Assembly (NCBI GenBank): GCA_030064845.1
Contig: JASJEC010000003.1
Span: 1 to 64,000 of the forward strand
Origin: Kiloniellales bacterium
GTDB lineage: Bacteria; Pseudomonadota; Alphaproteobacteria; Kiloniellales; JAKSDN01
Reading direction: 5' to 3'
DNA: 64,000 nucleotides
A program made the translations under genes and the position numbers. A model generated the notes under the pieces. The model saw nothing but the letters and a program-made list of their open reading frames with translations. It did no database searches and was not told the DNA's origin. Below are positions 1 to 8,358 of this stretch, piece after piece (within the stretch, counting starts at the first letter, position 1; the number at the start of each line of letters is the position of its first letter).

Positions 1-112
1 CGGCCAGAACCTTCGTGATCGCCGCCGTCAGCGTCGTCTTGCCATGGTCAACGTGCCCGATCGTACCGACGTTGCAGTGCGGCTTCGTACGCTCAAACTT
101 TGCCTTTGCCAT
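1..112 (-). CDS. tuf: Elongation factor Tu, N-terminal fragment (runs off the window)
   Basis: The reverse strand encodes the EF-Tu amino terminus starting at the ATG at 112-110. It begins [20 protein letters not shown] and continues with the G1 P-loop GHVDHGKT, so the GTP-binding site is visible. EF-Tu delivers aminoacyl-tRNA to the ribosome in the cytosol. Only about 37 residues lie in the window; the rest continues past the left edge. Two tRNA genes lie upstream on the same strand, the usual alphaproteobacterial tRNA-Tyr - tRNA-Gly - tuf order, so co-transcription with the tRNAs is likely. Confidence 0.97.
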   Translation of the reverse strand, partial: MAKAKFERTKPHCNVGTIGHVDHGKTTLTAAITKVLA

Positions 113-200
113 CGTGTCTTGCTTCCTGTCATGGGCCCGACCCGGCGCCGGTGCCGCGAGCCCGCTCGTGAAAACCCGATCTCTCGACCCCGTCCCGGCC

Positions 201-274
201 TGGAGCGGGTGGCGGGAATCGAACCCGCGTAACCAGCTTGGAAGGCTGGGGCTCTACCACTGAGCTACACCCGC
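201..274 (-). tRNA. tRNA-Gly (anticodon TCC)
   Basis: The reverse strand folds as a complete cloverleaf. The acceptor arms GCGGGTG/CACCCGC pair perfectly, the D-arm carries GTAGCTC, the anticodon loop is CTTCCAA and the T-arm carries GGTTCGATTCC. The discriminator is T and the CCA end is encoded (201-203). It sits 88 bp upstream of tuf on the same strand and downstream of tRNA-Tyr. Confidence 0.97.
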
Positions 275-397
275 GACGACGGTCCGGTCTCATGAAAGCC
301 CCGTGGGACTCTCCTTTTTACCTCTGACCGCTGATCCCAAAGCCGGCGAACCGTTGATAGTCCGTCCTGACCCGAGCCACGGCGATCCGAGCGATGC

Positions 398-482
398 TGG
401 TGGAGGGGGTTGGATTCGAACCAACGTAGGCTAAGCCAACGGGTTTACAGCCCGTCCCCTTTAACCACTCGGGCACCCCTCC
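398..482 (-). tRNA. tRNA-Tyr (anticodon GTA)
   Basis: The reverse strand reads as an 85-nt class II tRNA. The acceptor arms are GGAGGGG/CCCCTCC, the anticodon loop contains GTA followed by AA, a long variable arm is present, and the T-arm is GGTTCGAATCC. The discriminator is A and CCA is encoded at 398-400. The long variable arm and GTA anticodon identify it as tRNA-Tyr. It is divergent from rlmB and leads the tRNA-Gly - tuf unit. Confidence 0.97.
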
Positions 483-644
483 TTCGCCGAATCACACACC
501 GGCAGGACGAAAACGCGAACTATGGTGATTTACTGCGGCCTGTCAACTTCAAACACGACAAATCGCCCTCGCCGTTTCGATCGCGTCCAATCGGCGAAGG
601 CTCTTGCGGAGCATGATTGCTCCATGGCCATAGTAGGGGCGCAG

Positions 645-1523
645 ATGGTGAAGCGCAAGCCCAAGCAGACGGCCCGCCGCCCGTCCAGGCCCGACGGATC
701 GCCCGAGCCCGGGCGCCGGCGCCGGCCGCGCCGGCCCGCCGGCGCTCCCGGCGGCGCGCCAGGCGGGGGCGAGCTCTGGCTCTACGGCAGCCACGCCGTG
801 CTCGCCGCCCTGGCCAATCCACGGCGCCGGATCCGGCGGCTGCTGATCACCGACGAGGCGGCCAAGCGTCTCGAACAGCCGCTCGCCGAGCTGAAGGCCG
901 GCCGTGACGCAGCCCTTCCCGCCGCCCGGGCGGCGGCTCATGACCTCGCCCAGGTGCTCCCCGAGGGCGCGGTGCACCAGGGCCTGGCGCTCCAGGTCGC
1001 CCCGCTCGACCAGCCCGACCTGGACGCGGTCATCGCGGCCGCCGGGCCCCGGCCGGAACGCCCCGCGGTCGTCCTGGCGCTCGACCAGGTGACCGACCCC
1101 CAGAACGTCGGGGCCATCCTGCGCTCGGCCTGCGCCTTCGGCGTGGCCGCCGTGCTGACCACGGAGCGCCGCGCCGCCGTCGAGTCGGGCGCGCTGGTTA
1201 AAGCGGCCTCGGGCGCCTTCGAGCACCTGCCCTACGTCCAGGAGACCAACCTGGCCCGCTCGCTGGACCGGCTGCGGGAGGCGGACTACCTCGCCATCGG
1301 GCTGGCCGCCGAGGCCGAGATGCCGATCTATGCGGTGGCGCGCCCGGCCCGCCTGGTGCTGGTGCTGGGCGCGGAGGGCGCCGGCCTGCGCCGCCTGACC
1401 CGGGAACGCTGCGACCTGCTGGTGCGCCTGCCGACCCAAGGGCCAATCGACCACCTCAACGTCTCCAACGCCGCCGCGGTGTCGCTCTACGAGCTGCTGG
1501 GAACCGGGAGCCGTACCGAATGA
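645..1523 (+). CDS. rlmB: 23S rRNA (guanosine-2'-O-)-methyltransferase RlmB (SpoU/TrmH family)
   Basis: A 292-residue SPOUT methyltransferase expected to 2'-O-methylate G2251 in the 23S rRNA P loop with SAM. The first 40 or so residues are a basic, Pro/Arg-rich tail. The substrate-binding domain starts at GGELWLYGSHAV. The knotted catalytic domain shows SpoU motif 1 (DPQNVGAILRSACAFG), motif 2 (LVLGAEGAGL) and motif 3 (LNVSNAAAVSLYELL). The start at 645 (MVKRKPK) was preferred; an in-frame ATG at 624 is the alternative. Motif 3 usually reads SLNVSVA, and here the Val is Asn. A diverged second copy of its last 48 codons lies at 2483-2629, see that entry. Confidence 0.93.
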   Translation: MVKRKPKQTARRPSRPDGSPEPGRRRRPRRPAGAPGGAPGGGELWLYGSHAVLAALANPRRRIRRLLITDEAAKRLEQPLAELKAGRDAALPAARAAAHDLAQVLPEGAVHQGLALQVAPLDQPDLDAVIAAAGPRPERPAVVLALDQVTDPQNVGAILRSACAFGVAAVLTTERRAAVESGALVKAASGAFEHLPYVQETNLARSLDRLREADYLAIGLAAEAEMPIYAVARPARLVLVLGAEGAGLRRLTRERCDLLVRLPTQGPIDHLNVSNAAAVSLYELLGTGSRTE

Positions 1524-1574
1524 AGCGAGATCGGCGCGCGAGAAACGAATTGGCCTTCAAGCAAGGGCGTCCGA

Positions 1575-2402
1575 TTAGCGAAGCTCGTCCGAGGTGCGCC
1601 CATAGAATTGCTTCTGCAACTTCGGCACCCCGACCCGGTCCGGCGTGTCCTCATAGCTCAGGACCGCCATGACCCGCCGCCCCTCGCCTTCCACCGGCGA
1701 GGCGCGATGCAGGTTGTAGCGTCCCTTGAAGATCGTCAGCGTGCCGGGCTCGATGCCGGGACGGATGACACCGGGGTGCTTGCCGTCGAAAACGCGGCCC
1801 ACGCCTTCGAAATCGTCGTTCGCATCCGGCGTCCGCAGGCCCGGGACGTACTCGAAATCTCCGCCCTTCTCGGCGTCTTCCAGCATGATGGTCACGATGA
1901 AATCGTTGGCGTCGAAATGCCAGTCCTGCAGTTCCCCCTCTTCCGCGACGGTAAAGATGCAGCCCGCCATCGGGCAGGCAAAGGGATAGATGGCGGACAT
2001 GCCGAGGATGCCGCCTGCGAATTCGATCATGTTAGGCCAGTGGAAGAGATCCTTGACCGGGTCGCCGTCGCGGATCAGGTCCTTGGCGATAAACCGGATA
2101 TAGGTCGGGCTCGGATGGCGGCGCGGATGGTCGGCAGGAAGCGAATCGAGAGGTTCGCCGTGGGGGTTGGGACAGCCTTCGTCATAGGTCGTGATGAAGT
2201 CGACCTGATGGGCCCGCGGCAGGGCCGCGTCCGCGTCGGCGAGCGCGGCGGCGATTGCTTCGGGCGTGAGAAACCCGGGCAAGAGGCAGCAGCCGGTCTC
2301 CTCCAGTTCCGCCCTGCAACGCTCGACAAGGTCGCGACAGGCAGCGCCTTCGAGGCGGTCCAGAGGGTAGCATTCAAGATCGACGATCTGGTCCATGCGC
2401 AT
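1575..2402 (-). CDS. 2-oxoglutarate/Fe(II)-dependent oxygenase, BesD/HalB-like (ArpA-type) clade
   Basis: A 275-residue cytosolic non-haem iron oxygenase. The cupin-fold iron site is visible: H162-F163-D164 in the context LQDWHFDANDF, distal H232 in YNLHRASPVEGE, and the 2OG-binding Arg at 242-243. The run GGDFEYVP followed by GRYNLHR resembles the family containing the free-amino-acid halogenases BesD/HalB and related hydroxylases. Halogenases replace the Asp of H-x-D with Gly; this protein keeps Asp, so hydroxylation is the more likely outcome. The start at 2402 has GGGGAG about 7 nt upstream. The gene lies between rlmB and an rlmB remnant, opposite to both, and is followed on the other strand by polyamine catabolism genes, suggesting an amino acid or polyamine-derived substrate. 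The substrate is inference. Confidence 0.82.
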   Translation of the reverse strand: MRMDQIVDLECYPLDRLEGAACRDLVERCRAELEETGCCLLPGFLTPEAIAAALADADAALPRAHQVDFITTYDEGCPNPHGEPLDSLPADHPRRHPSPTYIRFIAKDLIRDGDPVKDLFHWPNMIEFAGGILGMSAIYPFACPMAGCIFTVAEEGELQDWHFDANDFIVTIMLEDAEKGGDFEYVPGLRTPDANDDFEGVGRVFDGKHPGVIRPGIEPGTLTIFKGRYNLHRASPVEGEGRRVMAVLSYEDTPDRVGVPKLQKQFYGRTSDELR

Positions 2403-2482
2403 CCGAAACTCCCCGGACAACCCTGTGTCCGACCAAGAGCTTCTTCTCCTTTGACCGCTCGGGCAAGGTCGCTCGTCGACGG

Positions 2483-2629
2483 GGCAAAGAAGGCCCACGC
2501 CTGCGCCGGCTGACCCGTGAGCGCTGCGATCTCCTGGTCCGCCTGCCGACCCAGGGTCCGACCGGCCACCTCAACGTCTCCAGCGCCGCCGTCAGGCTCC
2601 ACGAGTTGCTCGGCCTCGCGGCCCCCTGA
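2483..2629 (+). pseudogene. Orphan 3' fragment of rlmB (duplicated gene end)
   Basis: The forward strand from GGC at 2483 to TGA at 2627-2629 translates to 48 residues closely matching the RlmB C-terminus, including RLRRLTRERCDLLVRLPTQG and LNVSSAA. It differs at about a dozen positions and ends in LAAP rather than the GSRTE end of the intact gene. It has no start codon of its own and begins inside the motif 2 region. It overlaps the 5' extension of the oxygenase reading frame on the other strand. The pattern is that of a gene end left behind, or brought in, by insertion of the intervening oxygenase gene. Confidence 0.85.
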
Positions 2630-2759
2630 CCACCCGCCCGCCCAGCGTGTCCAAGCCGCCGGGTCAAGCTGCTTGCCAGCGTCAAGGACCCGTGCTAGCG
2701 CCTTGCCTCTAGCCGACGACCCGCCGAGACCCCGCGCCGCCGCCAGACGGATCCCGCGC

Positions 2760-4106
2760 ATGAAAGCCATCGAAGCCTTTCTTCAGGAACACAAAATCGA
2801 GGAAGTCGAGTGCCTGGTGCCCGATATGGCGGGCATCGCCCGGGGCAAGATCCTGCCGGCCGACAAGTTCCTCAAGGGGATGAAGACGAACGGGCTGCGC
2901 ATCCCCGAGGCGATCTTCGTGCAGACCGTGACCGGCCACTACCCCGAGGAAGAGGGCGGGGTCATCAGCCCGGCGACCCAGGACGTCTACCTCAAGCCCG
3001 ACCCGGCGACGATCCGGGTCGTGCCCTGGTACGAGGAACCGACCGCCCAGGTCATCTGCGACCCCTACTACTTCGACGCCAGCCCGGTCGGCATCGCGAC
3101 CCGCCAGGTGCTCCAGCGGGTCCTGTCGCTCTACGCCGAGGCCGGCTGGAAGGCGATCGTCGCACCGGAACTGGAATTCTACCTGGTCGACATCAACACC
3201 GACCCGGACTACCCCCTCGAGCCGCCAGTCGGCCGCTCGGGACGGCGGGAGACCTCGCGCCAGGCCTACGGTCTGGACGCGGTCAACGAGTTCGATCCGC
3301 TGTTCGAGGAGGTCTACGACTTCTGCGAGTCCCAGGAGATCGACGTCGATACCCTGACCCACGAGGCCGGCGCCGCCCAGATCGAGATGAACTTCAACCA
3401 CGGCAAGCCGATGGACCTGGCCGACCAGGCCTTCTTGTTCAAGCGCACGGTGCGCGAGGCCGGGCTGCGCCACAAGGTCTACGCGACCTTCATGGCGAAG
3501 CCGATGCAGGGCGAGCCCGGCTCCTCCATGCACCTGCACCAGAGCGTGGTCGACAGCAAGACCGGCAAGAACCTCTTCGCGCAGCGCAGCGGCAAGGACA
3601 CGGAGCTGTTCCTCGCGCACGTCGCCGGGCTGCAGAAGTACCTGCCGCACGTCATGCCCCTGCTCGCCCCCAACGTGAACTCCTACCGGCGGCTGACGCC
3701 CTACTCAGACGCTCCGATCAACACCCACTGGGGCTACGACAACCGCACCGTGGGCCTCAGGGTGCCCCATTCCGAGGCCGCCGCCCGCCGGGTCGAGAAC
3801 CGGGTGGCCGGCGCCGACGCCAACCCCTACCTCTGCATCGCCGCCTCGCTCGCCTGCGGCTACCTCGGCATGGTCGAGAAGCTGAGCCCCCGCGCGCCGA
3901 TCGAGGGCAGCGCCTACCGCCTGGCCCATACCCTGCCGCGGACGCTCTATGACGCGCTGACCCGGTTCAACGCGAGCAAGCCGGTCAAGGGCTGTCTCGG
4001 CGAGAAGTTCGTCGATGCCGTCACCATCGTGAAGGACACCGAGCTGCTGGCCTACCAGCAGGTCATCTCTTCTTGGGAGCGCGAGCACCTTTTGCTAAAT
4101 GTATAG
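2760..4106 (+). CDS. Glutamine synthetase-family gamma-glutamylpolyamine synthetase (PuuA-like)
   Basis: A 448-residue GS-fold ligase. Features seen include the N-terminal region with CLVPDMAGIARGKILP (typical of the polyamine-ligase branch rather than nitrogen-assimilating GlnA), the metal-site segment EAGAAQIEMNFNH, the GSSMHLHQS motif, and the C-terminal NRVAGADANPYL nucleotide/substrate region. The family joins glutamate to an amine such as putrescine using ATP, the first step of glutamylated polyamine catabolism. The start at 2760 (MKAIEAF) gives a normal-length protein; the open frame upstream is not supported. The adjacent aminotransferase and N-carbamoylputrescine amidase on the same strand support polyamine catabolism. 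The exact amine cannot be told from sequence. Confidence 0.88.
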   Translation: MKAIEAFLQEHKIEEVECLVPDMAGIARGKILPADKFLKGMKTNGLRIPEAIFVQTVTGHYPEEEGGVISPATQDVYLKPDPATIRVVPWYEEPTAQVICDPYYFDASPVGIATRQVLQRVLSLYAEAGWKAIVAPELEFYLVDINTDPDYPLEPPVGRSGRRETSRQAYGLDAVNEFDPLFEEVYDFCESQEIDVDTLTHEAGAAQIEMNFNHGKPMDLADQAFLFKRTVREAGLRHKVYATFMAKPMQGEPGSSMHLHQSVVDSKTGKNLFAQRSGKDTELFLAHVAGLQKYLPHVMPLLAPNVNSYRRLTPYSDAPINTHWGYDNRTVGLRVPHSEAAARRVENRVAGADANPYLCIAASLACGYLGMVEKLSPRAPIEGSAYRLAHTLPRTLYDALTRFNASKPVKGCLGEKFVDAVTIVKDTELLAYQQVISSWEREHLLLNV

Positions 4107-4400
4107 AGGTAGTGTCTCAGGCCGGCACGCCCGCTGGAGCGGGTTCCCCTCTGCGATCCATTAAGGTCGCGCCCCGCTCCGGCCGGAAAGGCGTTCGGCA
4201 AGGAACCGGCGAATGACGGAGCACTCGACAGGACGGCCCGGAACCGACGCCGCGCAAGCGTCGCGGCGGACCCGCCAAGCCGAGCTGCTGATCCTCTGCG
4301 CCCGGCTCGGCTTCAATCCCTAGGCGGCCGTATAGTGCCGGAAGGCAAGGTGCCTTCCCTTTTTCGCCGCAGACCCAGAGCCGCTTCAGGAGCCCAGACG

Positions 4401-5786
4401 ATGAACAGCCAGCCGCTTCGCAACACCACGGTCCGGTGGCGCCAGACCGACATCCGCCACCACCTGCACCCTTTCACCGACACCAAGGGCCTGGCCGAAG
4501 AAGGCGGCGCCCGCATTATCACCAAGGCCGACGGGGTCTGGCTCGAGGATTCCGAGGGCAACCGGGTGCTCGACGGCATGGCCGGCCTGTGGTGCGTCAA
4601 CATCGGCTACGGCCGCCACGAGCTGGCCGAAGCGGCGCACCGCCAGATGCTGGAGCTGCCCTACTACAACACCTTCTTCAAGACCGCGACGCCGCCGCCG
4701 ATCGAGCTCTCCGAGAAACTCGCCGAGCTCACGCCCGAGGGCTACAACCAGGTCTTCTACGCCTCCTCTGGTTCCGAGGCCAACGACACCCTGGTCCGCA
4801 TGGTCCGGCACTACTGGAACCTGATGGGCAAGACCGAGAAGAAGGTCATCATCAGCCGCGAGCACGCCTATCACGGCAGCACCATGGCCTCGGCCAGCCT
4901 CGGCGGCATGGCGGCCATGCACGGCCAGGCGGACCTGCCCCTGCCCGGCTTCGTCCACGTCATGCCGCCCTACTGGTATGATCACGGCGGCGACCTCGAC
5001 CCCGAGGCCTTCGGCAAGGTCGCGGCCCAGGCGGTCGAGGAAAAGATCCTCGAGCTCGGCGCCGACAAGGTCGCGGCCTTCATCGGCGAGCCGATCATGG
5101 GCGCGGGCGGGGTCATCGTCCCGCCCGAGAGCTACTGGCCCGAGATCCAGCGGATCTGCAAGAAGCACGACGTCCTGCTGGTCGCCGACGAGGTGATCTG
5201 CGGCTTCGGGCGCACCGGCCACTGGTTCGCCAGCGAGCCCTTGGCCATCGAGGCCGACTTCATGACGTTGGCCAAGGGCATCACCTCGGGCTACCTGCCG
5301 CTCTCCGCGCTTATGGTCGGCGAGCGGGTCGCCGGCGCCCTGACCGAGGAAGGCGGCGAGTTCTTCCACGGCTTCACCTACTCGGGCCACCCGGTGCCCT
5401 GCGCCGTCGCCCTGGAGAACATCCGCCTGATGGAGGAGGAGGGCCTGGTCGAACGGGTCCGCGACGACACCGGGCCTTACATCCAGTCGAGCCTGCGCCA
5501 GGCGCTGGAGGACCACCCGCTGGTCGGCGAAGTGCGCGGCATGGGCATGTTCGGCGCCGTCGAGCTGGTCAGCGACAAGGCGACGCGGGCGCATTTCGAA
5601 CCGCTCGGCGAGGTCGGCATCAGGGCCCGCGACCATTGCCTGGCCGAGAACCTGGTCATGCGCGCCGTGCGCGACAGCCTGGTGTTCTCGCCGCCGCTCT
5701 CAATTTCGCGCCAGGAGATCGACCTCCTGGTCGAGCGCGCCAAGAAGGCGATCGACCAGACGGCGCGGGATTTGGACATGCTGTAG
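4401..5786 (+). CDS. Class III PLP aminotransferase, putrescine/omega-amino acid-pyruvate type (SpuC-like)
   Basis: A 461-residue fold-type I transaminase. The PLP region shows YASSGSEANDT, the VADEVICGFGRTG aspartate motif and the Schiff-base lysine in LAKGITSGYLPLSA. The HLHPFTD start and GLWCVNIGYGR are typical of the omega-amino acid:pyruvate/putrescine branch. The start ATG at 4401 has CAGGAG about 9 nt upstream. It would move a terminal amino group from putrescine or a similar diamine to pyruvate. It follows the PuuA-like ligase and precedes the carbamoylputrescine amidase, all forward. The 294-bp gap before it suggests its own promoter. Substrate specificity within the branch is uncertain. 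Confidence 0.9.
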   Translation: MNSQPLRNTTVRWRQTDIRHHLHPFTDTKGLAEEGGARIITKADGVWLEDSEGNRVLDGMAGLWCVNIGYGRHELAEAAHRQMLELPYYNTFFKTATPPPIELSEKLAELTPEGYNQVFYASSGSEANDTLVRMVRHYWNLMGKTEKKVIISREHAYHGSTMASASLGGMAAMHGQADLPLPGFVHVMPPYWYDHGGDLDPEAFGKVAAQAVEEKILELGADKVAAFIGEPIMGAGGVIVPPESYWPEIQRICKKHDVLLVADEVICGFGRTGHWFASEPLAIEADFMTLAKGITSGYLPLSALMVGERVAGALTEEGGEFFHGFTYSGHPVPCAVALENIRLMEEEGLVERVRDDTGPYIQSSLRQALEDHPLVGEVRGMGMFGAVELVSDKATRAHFEPLGEVGIRARDHCLAENLVMRAVRDSLVFSPPLSISRQEIDLLVERAKKAIDQTARDLDML

Positions 5787-5839
5787 ATATGCGATGCCGT
5801 TGGAAGGAATGAGTGAGGCTTCCGCGGCAAACCGCTCTT

Positions 5840-5914
5840 GTCATGCCCGGGCTCGACCCGGGCATCCAGGGTTGCCGGCCGCTCCTGGATTGCCGGGTCA
5901 AGCCCGGCAATGAC
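5840..5914. repeat. Palindromic intergenic repeat (type A)
   Basis: An imperfect inverted repeat. The left arm (5840-5870) runs from GTCATGCCCGGG to ATCCAGG and the right arm (5884-5914) from CCTGGAT to CCCGGCAATGAC. Each arm also contains its own small hairpin (CCCGGG...CCCGGG and GCCGGG...CCCGGC). A half copy is at 9841-9864. Such elements are common between genes in alphaproteobacteria. It lies between the aminotransferase and aguB and may form a stem-loop in the mRNA. Confidence 0.8.
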
Positions 5915-5951
5915 AATGTACTTGAATGGCTAACTACTGGGTCCAATTGCC

Positions 5952-6818
5952 ATGACCAGCGTCACCGTTGCCGCCACGCAGATGGCCTGCACCTGGGACA
6001 AGGAAGAGAACCTGGCCCGGGCCGAAGCGCTGGTGCGCGAGGCGGCCGGCAAGGGCGCCCGGATCGTCCTGATCCAGGAGCTCTTCGAGACCCCCTACTT
6101 CTGCAAGGACCAGAAGCAGGAGCTTTTCGCCCTGGCGACCCCGGTCGCAGACAACCCGGCGATCAAGCGCATGAGCGCGCTCGCCGCCGAGCTCGCGGTC
6201 GTCCTGCCGGTCAGCTTCTTCGAGCGGGCCAACAACGCCTACTACAATTCGCTGGTGGTGCTCGACGCCGACGGGAGCAACCTCGGCCTCTACCGCAAGA
6301 GCCACATCCCGGACGGCCCCGGTTACCAGGAGAAGTTCTACTTCAATCCTGGCGACACGGGGTTCCGGGTCTGGCGGACCCGCTACGCCGCGATCGGCGC
6401 GGCGGTTTGCTGGGACCAGTGGTTCCCCGAGGCGGCCCGGGCCATGGCGCTCCAGGGCGCCGAGCTGCTGTTCTACCCGACGGCAATCGGCAGCGAGCCC
6501 CAGGCCCCGGAGCTGAACAGCAAGGCTCACTGGCAGCGCACCATGCAGGGCCACGCCGCGGCCAACCTCACCCCGCTGATCGCCTCGAACCGGATCGGCA
6601 CGGAGCAGGGCGATAGCTTTGCGATGACCTTCTATGGCGGCTCCTTCATCGCGGACCAGACCGGCGAGAAGGTGGCCGAGGCGGGCGACCAGCAGGCGGT
6701 CATCACCGCCGGCTTCGACCTGGAGGAGATCCGCGCCCAGCGGGCCTCCTGGGGCCTGTTCCGCGACCGCCGGCCGGACCTCTACGCCCCGCTTCTGACC
6801 CTCGACGGCAGGGATTGA
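5952..6818 (+). CDS. aguB: N-carbamoylputrescine amidase (nitrilase superfamily)
   Basis: A 288-residue nitrilase-fold amidohydrolase with the full catalytic triad: E43 (IQELFETPYF), K116 (YRKSHIPDGPGYQEK) and C153 (AVCWDQWFPE). EKFYFNPGDTGF and TAIGSEP match AguB enzymes, which hydrolyse N-carbamoylputrescine to putrescine, CO2 and ammonia in the agmatine deiminase route. No agmatine deiminase (AguA) lies in the window, so the upstream step must be elsewhere or the substrate is another carbamoyl amine. Placement after the PuuA-like ligase and aminotransferase makes a pathway producing and then consuming putrescine plausible. Confidence 0.9.
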   Translation: MTSVTVAATQMACTWDKEENLARAEALVREAAGKGARIVLIQELFETPYFCKDQKQELFALATPVADNPAIKRMSALAAELAVVLPVSFFERANNAYYNSLVVLDADGSNLGLYRKSHIPDGPGYQEKFYFNPGDTGFRVWRTRYAAIGAAVCWDQWFPEAARAMALQGAELLFYPTAIGSEPQAPELNSKAHWQRTMQGHAAANLTPLIASNRIGTEQGDSFAMTFYGGSFIADQTGEKVAEAGDQQAVITAGFDLEEIRAQRASWGLFRDRRPDLYAPLLTLDGRD

Positions 6819-6844
6819 AGTAACGACGATCTTTGGCGCTGGAT

Positions 6845-7315
6845 ATGATCGAGTTGAGACCGGTCACGCCTTCCGAAGCAAAGCATTGCGAGGCCATACT
6901 TCGCAGCGCCTTTGGTGTCTACGTTCAAAAACTAGGCCGCAGTCAATCTGAGAACGCATATGATTGGTTACCGGATGCGATTGCCGAGCAGCGCGTGCTT
7001 TGTGGGCACCTTGGCGGCCGCATCGTTGGCGTGGCGATCTTCAATGACGACTCCCTGTCACGAACGATCGAGCAGATTGCCGTCGCGCCGGAGCAGCAAG
7101 GCAGAGGCATCGGCAGCGTGCTCCTAAATCACCTTCAAAAGGACGCTGTCGCCGCAGGATTCAAGACATTGCACTTGGATACCGCGGAGATGATGACCGA
7201 TCTCCTTCGCCTGTACGAACGGCACGGCTTCCGGATTATTCGGCGCGGTCCACCAACGCATGGGCGCGATCCGCACGTGAGGGTATTCATGGAAAAATCA
7301 CTCGCGCCGGCCTAA
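6845..7315 (+). CDS. GNAT-family N-acetyltransferase
   Basis: A 156-residue single GNAT domain. The acetyl-CoA site is motif A: IEQIAVAPEQQGRGIGSVLL (Q/R-x-x-G-x-G/A). The C-terminal LYERHGFR is the usual motif B. The ATG at 6845 (MIELRPV) is taken as the start; an in-frame TTG at 6833 is weaker. The gene is noticeably less GC-rich than its neighbours and begins only 26 bp after aguB, suggesting recent acquisition or a low-expression accessory gene. The acyl acceptor is unknown. Confidence 0.85.
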   Translation: MIELRPVTPSEAKHCEAILRSAFGVYVQKLGRSQSENAYDWLPDAIAEQRVLCGHLGGRIVGVAIFNDDSLSRTIEQIAVAPEQQGRGIGSVLLNHLQKDAVAAGFKTLHLDTAEMMTDLLRLYERHGFRIIRRGPPTHGRDPHVRVFMEKSLAPA

Positions 7316-7775
7316 ACGCGATTGGACCGCGACCACTCGCGAATGTTCTCAATCTAGCCTCCCGGACGGCAAAGCCTCAGGGTGCCGGCGGCCCCTGACA
7401 AAGCTTCGGAGGAATCGGCCCGCCTTCAGCGCGGAAGGCGGCGCAAGCGCGCGACACCTACGGGTACTAGGCCGCTTTCGGTCAGGAAATGGGGGCTGGC
7501 CAGCAGGCGGACCGACTGGCGCGGCTGGAGATCGTCGTTCGCCGCCGTGTCGCCTCCGCGTGCCTCGCCGCTCTGATCGCTTTCAATACCGCAGCGCCCA
7601 GGCCGGCTTTACTTATTCGCGGGCAACAATAAAGGGTGCCCAAAGGACGACTTGGAAGGGCTACTCTGCCCTTCTCCGGAATAGGAAGAGCCATCCGATT
7701 TGCCGGAAGAAGCGTAATGACGTCAACCACGGCACTGACTGACGGCGCCGCATTGAACAGAAAGGGAGACAGGGA
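7316..7775. other. Intergenic stretch without a convincing gene
   Basis: About 460 bp between the acetyltransferase and the exported protein. Short open frames exist on both strands but lack ribosome sites and recognisable protein features. The promoter of the downstream exported protein should lie in its last 100 bp, but no clear -35/-10 pair was recognised. Confidence 0.5.
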
Positions 7776-8312
7776 ATGAATAGATTTGTGAAAGGCATCG
7801 CGCTCGCCGCGGCAATTCTAACGATCGGCGGCGTGCAGACGGCGACCGCCGAGGAAGAGAGGACGGTCGAAGCGACCTCGCCCTGGATCAGCCAGGGCCG
7901 ATACTTCAAGACCGGCGAGAACGAGGGGCTCTTCATCGGTGTCTTCGCCGGCAATCTCTTCGTCAAGAACGCCGAGGGCAAGCTCGACACCGTCGCGCTG
8001 GTCTGCCCCGGCGACTTCGTCATCGACCTCAAGAGCGGCGCTCAGGAAGGCGAAGGCAAGTGCATCATCACCGACCGGGACGAGGACAACGTCTTCGCCA
8101 ACTGGACTTGTGAGGGCAAGAGCTTCCTCGGGTGCCAGGGCGAATTTACGCTGACCGCCGGCACCGGCAAATTCCAGGGCATCGAGGGCAGCAGCCCACT
8201 GAATGCGCGCACCGCCTTCAGCGAGATCACCGTCTACCTCGACAGCGGCAAGGTGACAGAGTCCGCCGTCGGCCTGCTGAACCTGCCCAAGCTGACCTTC
8301 ACGCTGCCGTAA
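7776..8312 (+). CDS. Exported protein of unknown function
   Basis: A 178-residue protein with a Sec signal peptide (MNRFVKGIALAAAILTIGG, probable cleavage after TATA). The mature part is acidic, has four Cys residues and a repeated beta-rich composition (GLFIGVFAGNLFV, FVIDLKSG, WTCEGKSFLGCQGEFTLTAGTGKFQG). The GTGKFQGI stretch resembles secreted beta-barrel proteins with an allene-oxide-cyclase/dirigent-like shape, but that is only an impression. The start ATG at 7776 is preceded by AGGGAGACAGGGA. It stands alone, is convergent with the M24 gene and shares a terminator hairpin with it. The role is unknown, presumably periplasmic. Confidence 0.75.
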   Translation: MNRFVKGIALAAAILTIGGVQTATAEEERTVEATSPWISQGRYFKTGENEGLFIGVFAGNLFVKNAEGKLDTVALVCPGDFVIDLKSGAQEGEGKCIITDRDEDNVFANWTCEGKSFLGCQGEFTLTAGTGKFQGIEGSSPLNARTAFSEITVYLDSGKVTESAVGLLNLPKLTFTLP

Positions 8313-8327
8313 GGCTGCTACGGACGG

Positions 8328-8358
8328 GGGCCCGGCCGCGGCAAAGAGGGCCGGGCCC
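8328..8358. terminator. GC-rich hairpin between convergent genes
   Basis: Perfect 10-bp arms (8328-8337 GGGCCCGGCC and 8349-8358) with an 11-nt loop. It lies just after the exported-protein gene and directly abuts the M24 stop. No T-run follows on either strand, so intrinsic termination is uncertain, but the position suits a shared bidirectional terminator. Confidence 0.45.

Noticed and set aside
4213-4323. 36-codon frame before the aminotransferase gene
   Set aside because: It has a fair ribosome site but no conserved feature and is too short to support without comparison.
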